From an uncultured Candidatus Saccharibacteria bacterium (GTDB lineage: Bacteria; Patescibacteriota; Saccharimonadia; Saccharimonadales; Saccharimonadaceae): 64,000 nucleotides of DNA. The translations under genes were made by a program, and so were the position numbers. The notes beneath the pieces are model-generated. The model searched no databases and had not been told where the DNA came from. It was given only the letters and a program-made list of their open reading frames with translations. Position 1 is the first letter of the stretch. Each line of letters opens with the position of its first letter. The stretch is from assembly GCA_937889535.1 (NCBI GenBank), contig CALBZW010000011.1, positions 143,411 through 207,410 on the forward strand, written 5' to 3'. Below are positions 59,270 to 64,000 of this stretch, one piece after another.

Positions 59270-60175
59270 CTACCCCCAGAAGCCGCGTTTTTTATTCTTC
59301 GGGTCGCGGAATTCTTCAAGGATTTCTTTTTGCCGCTTGCTGAGGCTCTTCGGGGTGTCAACGATGACGGTCACGATATGCGGACCGCGGTCACCGTCGC
59401 TACGCATAAGCGGCACACCATGACCAGAAAGTTTGAACGGTGTGCCAGACTGAGTACCGGCAGGAATTTTCATGCGAACGTCGCCATCGACAGTCTCGAC
59501 GTCGACCTCCGTACCAAGAGCGGCATCGACCATCGGAACGTGGATTTCGGAAAGAATGATACTACCTTCGCGGGTAAGATGCTTATGCGGCTTGACCCGA
59601 ACGAAGACATAGAGGTCGCCCTTTGTACCGCCTTTGGGCGCGGGACCGCCCTTGCCACTGAGACGAATCGACATACCGTCGTCAATGCCGGCAGGAATCT
59701 TGACTTTCAGATCTTTGCCGTCAGCGCTAATGACCTTGGTCGTACCAAAAATTGCGTCTTCAAAGCTCAAGGTAACAGTCGTGCGATAGTCAGCCCCACG
59801 GACTGGTCGACGCTGTCCGCCGCCAAAACCGAAGATTGAACCCAAAATGTCATCGAGACCGCCGCCACCACCGAAATCGAAGTTGAAGTTCTGACCATTA
59901 AAGTTGAAACTGCCATTCTGGAAAGGATTGCCTCCGGCACTACCTGCGCCACCGACGCCAGCGTGACCGAATTGGTCATAGCGGGCGCGCTTCTGCTTGT
60001 CAGCTAATACTTCGTGAGCTTCGGAAATCTCTTTGAATTTTTCTTCGGCAGCCTTGTCGCCCGGATTTTTGTCCGGGTGGTATTTGACTGCGAGTTTGCG
60101 ATACGCTTTTTTGATTTCGTCATCAGAAGCGTTTTTGGAAACTCCTAAAACCTCATAATAATCTTTTTTCGCCAT
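59270..60175 (-). CDS. dnaJ: DnaJ-family cochaperone lacking the zinc finger (type B)
   Basis: 301 residues. The J domain has DYYEVLGVSKNASDDEIKKAYRKLA and the HPD motif, followed by a G/F-rich linker. The two C-terminal beta domains are present, but there are no CxxCxGxG zinc repeats. So it is CbpA-like; it stimulates DnaK ATPase and delivers clients. I choose the ATG at 60175, not the longer frame at 60196, which runs into the CIRCE. A CIRCE overlaps the promoter (60190-60216). Confidence 0.94.
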   Translation of the reverse strand: MAKKDYYEVLGVSKNASDDEIKKAYRKLAVKYHPDKNPGDKAAEEKFKEISEAHEVLADKQKRARYDQFGHAGVGGAGSAGGNPFQNGSFNFNGQNFNFDFGGGGGLDDILGSIFGFGGGQRRPVRGADYRTTVTLSFEDAIFGTTKVISADGKDLKVKIPAGIDDGMSIRLSGKGGPAPKGGTKGDLYVFVRVKPHKHLTREGSIILSEIHVPMVDAALGTEVDVETVDGDVRMKIPAGTQSGTPFKLSGHGVPLMRSDGDRGPHIVTVIVDTPKSLSKRQKEILEEFRDPKNKKRGFWG

Positions 60176-60189
60176 AGTATAGGGATATT

Positions 60190-60216
60190 TTAGCACACTT
60201 TCGCGTAGAGTGCTAG
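60190..60216 (-). promoter_or_regulatory. CIRCE operator of dnaJ
   Basis: TTAGCACAC-N9-GAGTGCTAG; eight of nine bases of the right arm and seven of the left match CIRCE. A TAAAAT -10 on the - strand overlaps its end. Confidence 0.9.
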
Positions 60217-60262
60217 GGTTTTCTATGGGGTTTCAAGTTCTAACAGAATCAGACTCCACAAC

Positions 60263-60356
60263 AAAAAGCACCCCGAAGAGTGCTCAAGGCTGCGTATGGC
60301 TCGGTGCCGGAAAAACGACACTTACTAACCAAAGCTCACCATACGGCTGACGCCAT
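60263..60356 (-). ncRNA. Probable small structured RNA with own promoter and terminator
   Basis: On the - strand TTGACA (60386-60391), 17-bp spacer, TGC-TACAAT (60363-60368) starts a transcript near 60356. It ends at a UUCG hairpin with five T (60263-60285). The inside can pair CGTATGG with CCATACG and GTGTCG with CGGCAC. The 5' end is ATG at the leaderless spacing, followed by the six-codon frame MASAVW and TGA. No match to tmRNA, RNase P, SRP or 6S motifs that I can recognise; nothing else fills this gap. Confidence 0.65.
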
Positions 60357-60426
60357 AATTTTATTGTAGCACAGGTTGATAAAAATGTCAAGATTCACGC
60401 GTTAGAGCTGTAGCGCGGTACAGGTC

Positions 60427-61086
60427 TTACAACAGCCCACCCCTAAAAGTCGCACGCGGGAACTCGTCGCCTTTGACGATACGCTCTTCGATCAGACTGA
60501 GAAAATGGCGATTTTGCTGGCAATAAGCTTGCGCGATAGTTCCGGCCAGAATGTCAGCAGTCTGGAGATTATTATGAGTCTTTGAGTCCTTTTGCTCGAC
60601 TTGGACGGTATGATTGACGTGCTGATGCGAGGTGTAGGCGTTAATCGTGATATAGTCGATGAGTGAATTCATGGATTTGACTGCAGTCGAGCGCTGGTCG
60701 AACGTGACAATGAAATCATCATTGTAACGACTAAAAATCTGGTCAGTGAGGAGTTTAGCGAAATAATTATAGACAAGGTTTTTAGGCTTGCTCTGGCGCA
60801 AAAGCTCGACTTTTCCCTTGTCGACGACGAGATAAAAGATGTCGATATCGGCCTTCGCGACGAGCTTATTAAGGATACGCTGGCGCTGCGGAACAGAGAG
60901 GCGACAAGATTTGATCTCTTCGATAATTGGAATAGGCTTATCTTTGGCGAGCATGATCTGAGTCTTACGAATGAGGCGAGCGGCGCGCTTGATGCCTTGT
61001 GGCGTGTCAAAAACCGCGGCGGCGAGGACAAAATATTGACCGCCGCGACCGAGATTGCCGGATTCGTCAATAAAAACTCGAATCAT
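60427..61086 (-). CDS. DUF3800 family protein
   Basis: 219 residues: RVFIDESGNLG at the start (first acidic residues of an RNase H-like fold), YFVLAAAVFD, EIKSCRLS, FYLVVDKGKVE, DDFIVTFDQRST and QVEQKDSKTHNNLQTADILAGTIAQAY at the end. That is the DUF3800 pattern; some relatives are linked to phage or defence islands. A nuclease function is suggested by the fold but not proved. Its ATG overlaps the TGA of the methyltransferase gene (61083-61086). Confidence 0.85.
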   Translation of the reverse strand: MIRVFIDESGNLGRGGQYFVLAAAVFDTPQGIKRAARLIRKTQIMLAKDKPIPIIEEIKSCRLSVPQRQRILNKLVAKADIDIFYLVVDKGKVELLRQSKPKNLVYNYFAKLLTDQIFSRYNDDFIVTFDQRSTAVKSMNSLIDYITINAYTSHQHVNHTVQVEQKDSKTHNNLQTADILAGTIAQAYCQQNRHFLSLIEERIVKGDEFPRATFRGGLL

Positions 61087-61823
61087 GCTTGAGGTGTGCC
61101 CTTAGCGCTGACTCTGGTCAGGATTGCTAGCGTATGGCGAACTTGGAGACGGAATTCTGAGTGTGACCACAGGAATTCGTCGACGGCGCGAGCAGAGCCG
61201 GGAAGCTCGGGGTTATTGTAATCGTGAACGATGATAATTCCCTGTCCGGAGAGACGCGGCACGACAAGTTTTAGGCTGACACGGATAGACTCATAGAGGT
61301 CACCGTCAAGGAAGGCGAAAGCGATAACCTCCGGGAGGTCCTGCGGCGTAAGGTCATCAAACCAGGCCTTTTTGACGATGACGGTGCTAGCGTTTGAATC
61401 GGGGCTGGTAGCCTGACTAGAACAGTTGCCTGGGTTGAGGTGGCTGGCGGCTTTAAGGCCGTGTTTACGGAGTTTTTCGACGACTTCGCGTTTCGAGATT
61501 AAAAGTTCGCCCTTTTGGAAATTTTGACCAGCGCCGGAGCTATCTTCTGGGGTTTTATCTGGTAATCCAGCGAATGAATCATAAATCCACAGGTTTTTAC
61601 ACAGGTTCTGGGGAGTTTTACACAAGTTTTCCACTGATATTTTGGCATTTTTGCACAGGTTTTCCACAGGTTTTTGGAGTAATTTTCCGAGTAGGACCGA
61701 AGTATCGCCACGATAGCAACCTAGTTCAACAAAATCACCTTCGACTTCTAGACTCTGCTCGGCGAGGCGCAGGATTTCGGTGGTTTCAGCGGGAGTGACT
61801 TGGTCGTTGACAGGCTGATTCAT
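61083..61823 (-). CDS. TylF/MycF-like SAM-dependent methyltransferase with internal repeat insertion
   Basis: 246 residues. SAM motif I is GDFVELGCYRGDTSVLLG; further on come LWIYDSFAGLPDKT, VIAFAFLDGDLYESIRVSL and GQGIIIVHDYNNPELPGSARAVDEFL, matching TylF (macrocin O-methyltransferase) family proteins that often modify sugars. Between VLLG and LWIYD an extra segment of about 25 residues holds four NLCK units (61583-61675). It is coupled to the DUF3800 gene. The substrate is unknown; ackA ends 9 bp before its start. Confidence 0.8.
   Translation of the reverse strand: MNQPVNDQVTPAETTEILRLAEQSLEVEGDFVELGCYRGDTSVLLGKLLQKPVENLCKNAKISVENLCKTPQNLCKNLWIYDSFAGLPDKTPEDSSGAGQNFQKGELLISKREVVEKLRKHGLKAASHLNPGNCSSQATSPDSNASTVIVKKAWFDDLTPQDLPEVIAFAFLDGDLYESIRVSLKLVVPRLSGQGIIIVHDYNNPELPGSARAVDEFLWSHSEFRLQVRHTLAILTRVSAKGTPQA
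61583..61675 (-). repeat. Six imperfect copies of an 11-bp motif inside the methyltransferase gene
   Basis: On the + strand TTTTCCACAGG and variants (TTTTACACAGG, TTTTACACAAG, TTTTCCACTGA, TTTTGCACAGG) follow each other irregularly. In the protein they give NLCK, partly as VENLCK. They resemble the DnaA box TTATCCACA by one base. Confidence 0.7.
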
Positions 61824-61832
61824 TAGAATGAA

Positions 61833-63026
61833 TTATTTCACCTCTTCGCCGAGGAGGATTTTCGCGCGGCGAATCATAGCGGCAGTTTCGTCGGTCGCAA
61901 TAACATAAATCGGCTTCGAACTAGGGGCAGAAATCAAGCAATGTTGGTCGTCACCAAGGCCGTTGTCATTCTTCGTGTCATTAATCTTAAATCCAAGATA
62001 GCCGAGGCCAGAGACGATGTCGCGGCGAATCTCGGCGTTGCGTTCGCCAATCGTGGCGGTGAAGACGAGCGCGTCAACGCCTTGCATCGCGGCGACCATT
62101 TCGCCGACGGCGCGCTGGATGCGATAAATATACATATCATAGGCCAACTTCGCACGCGGATCGCCATCAGCGCGTAGATCAAGAATCTCGCGCATATCGC
62201 CGGTCGCGCCACTAACACCGAGAAGACCACATTGACGGTTCAGGTATTCCTCGACGGCTTCTTCGTTGAAGCCCATTTCGCGCTGGATAGCGCTAGCAGC
62301 GGCGGGGTCAATGTCGCCACAACGAGTTGCCATCATGACGCCCTCAAGCGGGGTATAGCCCATGGTCGTGTCATAAGAATAACCGTCTTTGATCGCGGTG
62401 AGCGAAGCGCCAGAACCAAGGTGACAAGCGACGACACGTGGCTCGAGAATTTCGGTATCGCGCATATAGTTACGGACGGCACCCATGGAGAGGCCGTGAT
62501 AACCGTAACGTTTAATCTCGGCGCGGTCGGCAAGTTCGGTGTCGATCGCGTAATATTTATGAACATCATCGCGAGTGTGGTGGAAATGTGAGTCGGAAAT
62601 CGTAATCACTGGGGTGTCAGGAAAAGTTTCGACGCATTTGGAAATTTCGGCGGCGATCACTGGAACGTGAAGCGGAGCGCGGCGCTTTTCCTCTTCGAGG
62701 CGGCGCAGACATTCGGCGTCGACAATATGGTCATCGGAAAAGTATTCGCCAGTCGCAGCGACGCGGGCGAGGACGGCGCTAATTTTCACGCTGTCACCAA
62801 GATAGCCCTCTTGATCGAGAATATTATAAGTATAGCGGATAGTGTCGCCAATGCGCTTAAAACCTTCGGCGATTTTCTTACGTGAGCCGTCAGCGCGACG
62901 AAAAGTGCAGATCAGTTGTTTGTCTTCGGTCTCGAAATGCAGCGAGCAGAGTAGCTCATCGTCGCGATAGAGGGCGTACTTGCGCGAGGACGAACCGGGG
63001 TTAGTGACTAGATACAACTTTTCCAT
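61833..63026 (-). CDS. ackA: Acetate kinase
   Basis: Makes acetate and ATP from acetyl phosphate, the energy-yielding step after phosphoketolase. NPGSSSRKYALY (adenosine-binding start), HHTRDDVHKYYAI, RYGYHGLSMGAV, VVACHLGSGASLTAI and GYTPLEGVMMATRCGDIDPA are all present. 397 residues from the ATG at 63026 (AAAAGGAG 6 nt upstream); the longer frame from 63101 crosses the previous terminator. TGTTATAAT promoter at about 63042-63050 (complement). Confidence 0.97.
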   Translation of the reverse strand: MEKLYLVTNPGSSSRKYALYRDDELLCSLHFETEDKQLICTFRRADGSRKKIAEGFKRIGDTIRYTYNILDQEGYLGDSVKISAVLARVAATGEYFSDDHIVDAECLRRLEEEKRRAPLHVPVIAAEISKCVETFPDTPVITISDSHFHHTRDDVHKYYAIDTELADRAEIKRYGYHGLSMGAVRNYMRDTEILEPRVVACHLGSGASLTAIKDGYSYDTTMGYTPLEGVMMATRCGDIDPAAASAIQREMGFNEEAVEEYLNRQCGLLGVSGATGDMREILDLRADGDPRAKLAYDMYIYRIQRAVGEMVAAMQGVDALVFTATIGERNAEIRRDIVSGLGYLGFKINDTKNDNGLGDDQHCLISAPSSKPIYVIATDETAAMIRRAKILLGEEVK

Positions 63027-63057
63027 AATTAACTCCTTTTTAGTATTATAACATGAG

Positions 63058-63087
63058 AAAGACCCCCACCAGATAAAGTGGCGGGGG
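63058..63087 (-). terminator. Intrinsic terminator between the 63116 gene and ackA
   Basis: GC-rich stem around 63063-63087 (CCCCC/GGGGG core) followed on the - strand by TCTTTCTC. It leaves ackA to its own promoter. Confidence 0.75.
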
Positions 63088-63115
63088 CTTTGACTAATCA
63101 TTCTTACTTGTGCTA

Positions 63116-63745
63116 TTACTCAGTCTCGGGCATATCCTCGGGTTCAGATTTGGGTTCAGCTTCAACTGGCACTTCACGCACGATATCATGTACGCTCACA
63201 ATAGCATCCGGAATCTCGCCAGGTTGTGTCCAACCGTCCTCGTACTGAGTTAAACGCGGGCGAATGACCTGCATCTCGAGTTCTTTGCCGAATTCATCTT
63301 CTTCTGCGGCATAAACGTATGTGCCGTCCCCGACTGTAAAGAATCCGTCTGCAACGCAGAGATCTAAAAAGTCATAGACAAATAAACACATACTGCCACA
63401 TTTTCCGAAGCATGATTGATCAAGCAAACGTTTACGACTCGGATAGCCGTCACCTTTATCAATTTCGATAAAGGTAGTTTGACAACCGGAACTGCCCTGA
63501 CGATACGTGAATCGATAAGGATTAACCCTTTGAAAAAGCTCTACCTTGCCGTTTTCCTGCTCATAGTCCTGAATAAAACGACCAAAGGCAGTATTAATCT
63601 CTTCCGTGAACGGGTCGCGTCCATCTTTGACAACCATTGAGAGGTAGTCATTTTCGACAGTCAGAGTGAAAGTCGTCCTGGTGGAATTTGTCCATCCGCC
63701 TGCTGCTCCATTCTTAATAACATACATTCTTGTAAAATCCTTCAT
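63116..63745 (-). CDS. Unknown protein with acidic tail
   Basis: 209 residues: YVIKNGAAGGWTNSTRTTFTLTVENDYLSMVVKDGRD at the start, beta-rich middle (YRFTYRQGSSGCQTTFIEIDKG), cysteines in FGKCGSMCLFVYDFLDLC, and an acidic Glu/Pro tail (VEAEPKSEPEDMPETE). No signal peptide. Family not recognised. Strong AAGGAGG 8 nt before the ATG at 63745; the ATG farther up (63769) has no site. Preceded by a long structured leader. Confidence 0.6.
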   Translation of the reverse strand: MKDFTRMYVIKNGAAGGWTNSTRTTFTLTVENDYLSMVVKDGRDPFTEEINTAFGRFIQDYEQENGKVELFQRVNPYRFTYRQGSSGCQTTFIEIDKGDGYPSRKRLLDQSCFGKCGSMCLFVYDFLDLCVADGFFTVGDGTYVYAAEEDEFGKELEMQVIRPRLTQYEDGWTQPGEIPDAIVSVHDIVREVPVEAEPKSEPEDMPETE

Positions 63746-63763
63746 ATTTGTTTCCTCCTTGTG

Positions 63764-63978
63764 CAGCACCAGTGGCTGCTGTTTTTGTTTGGTTTTAAAG
63801 TTAAGCCACTAGGTTTCCCCGTGTGGTCAATTGCGTCTGCGAAAATCGTAGAAACAATCGACCACACGAGATAGAGGTAAGGGTTGAACTTGAATGTTGA
63901 GTTTGAATAACTAGTCTTAAAATACGTAAGCTTGTAAGTCGTTAACGATTCTACTAGTAGAATCGGGTTTATTAAACC
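63764..63978 (-). promoter_or_regulatory. Long 5' region with competing hairpins and palindromes
   Basis: AGTGGCT (63771-63777) can pair with AGCCACT (63804-63810) or lie in the loop of the CAGCA/TGCTG hairpin (63764-63781), next to the Shine-Dalgarno. Further up are GTGTGGTC...GACCACAC (63821-63828 with 63860-63867), a perfect 20-bp palindrome at 63946-63965 and GGTTTATTAAACC at 63966-63978. Confidence 0.45.
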
Positions 63979-64000
63979 GCTTGGCTTTGTATCAAGCTTA

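Noticed and set aside
60263..60356. SRP (4.5S) RNA
   Set aside because: The GGAA tetraloop region and conserved CAGG...GGAAGCAGCC sequence of SRP domain IV are not present.
61583..61675. Chromosome origin (DnaA boxes)
   Set aside because: The motifs lie inside a coding gene, are off by one base from the consensus and no dnaA/dnaN or AT-rich unwinding region is near.
1..64000. CRISPR array or cas genes
   Set aside because: No regular spaced repeats and no Cas-like proteins were found.
1..64000. Alternative genetic code (UGA as Gly, as in some CPR)
   Set aside because: TGA acts as an ordinary stop at the end of several well-conserved proteins (e.g. the comEC and N-terminal phosphoketolase stops), and conserved glycines use GGN codons.

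Overview
The window looks like a chromosomal segment of a Candidatus Saccharibacteria (TM7)-type member of the Patescibacteria/CPR. This is inferred from gene content, since no rRNA is present. The reduced sugar metabolism consists of phosphoketolase, acetate kinase, glucose-6-phosphate isomerase and carbamate kinase, with no biosynthetic pathways. Other hints are a very short TsaB, a ComEC without its C-terminal hydrolase domain, a type IV pseudopilin, a lamin-tail surface lipoprotein, very large low-similarity surface proteins, and many tiny lone genes. TGA is used as a normal stop. A striking stylistic feature is that about twenty genes have a TATAAT-like hexamer ending 6-7 nt before the start codon, which predicts leaderless mRNAs; I used this to correct several starts.

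Layout. 0-7.5 kb: a partial HAD phosphatase, CDP-alcohol phosphatidyltransferase, alpha/beta-hydrolase-like protein, tyrS, DUF218-like protein, class A PBP and PIN-TRAM protein. 7.6-19.4 kb: a phosphoketolase split into two overlapping genes, hrcA-grpE under a CIRCE element, a nucleotide kinase, a lamin-tail lipoprotein, membrane proteins, an unusual FAD/NAD oxidoreductase lacking the redox cysteines, arcC, pgi, a pseudopilin, tRNA-Met and a Nudix hydrolase. 19.4-26.7 kb: broken C-type-lectin/FISUMP-like cassettes, a 12-bp inverted-repeat mini-element with a 27-codon ORF, tRNA-Ser, yebC, a CadC-type sensor with a P1B ATPase, a structured leader RNA, tRNA-Leu and ftsH.

27.5-44.2 kb is an accessory, partly AT-richer island: an ABC-F pseudogene, helicase-IV-like UvrD, a free-standing SRA-like domain, ClbS/DfsB, a glycosylase-like protein under an operator palindrome, DUF3892, three different tRNA-Pro genes plus tRNA-Asp, Ogt, DUF1810, AlbA_2, an OLD-family ATPase-TOPRIM nuclease between direct repeats, a clear DpnI homologue and a frameshifted HD hydrolase. 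These genes suggest defence and nucleic-acid surveillance in an organism that probably takes up DNA (ComEC, pseudopilin).

44.2-64 kb: Nudix, DedA, rny, a divergent module with a membrane-bound MerR regulator and a secreted matrixin (interrupted by a stop codon) plus partner, FemAB, tsaB-tsaE-comEC, a 936-residue surface protein, two ATP-grasp ligases with a RimB-like protease, a frameshifted DUF5684 gene, dnaJ (second CIRCE), a probable new small RNA, DUF3800, a TylF-like methyltransferase carrying internal VENLCK repeats, ackA and an unknown gene with a long structured leader. Metabolically, pgi and the phosphoketolase halves would feed acetyl phosphate to AckA for ATP, with carbamate kinase as a second substrate-level ATP source. 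HrcA links hrcA-grpE and dnaJ into one heat-shock regulon.
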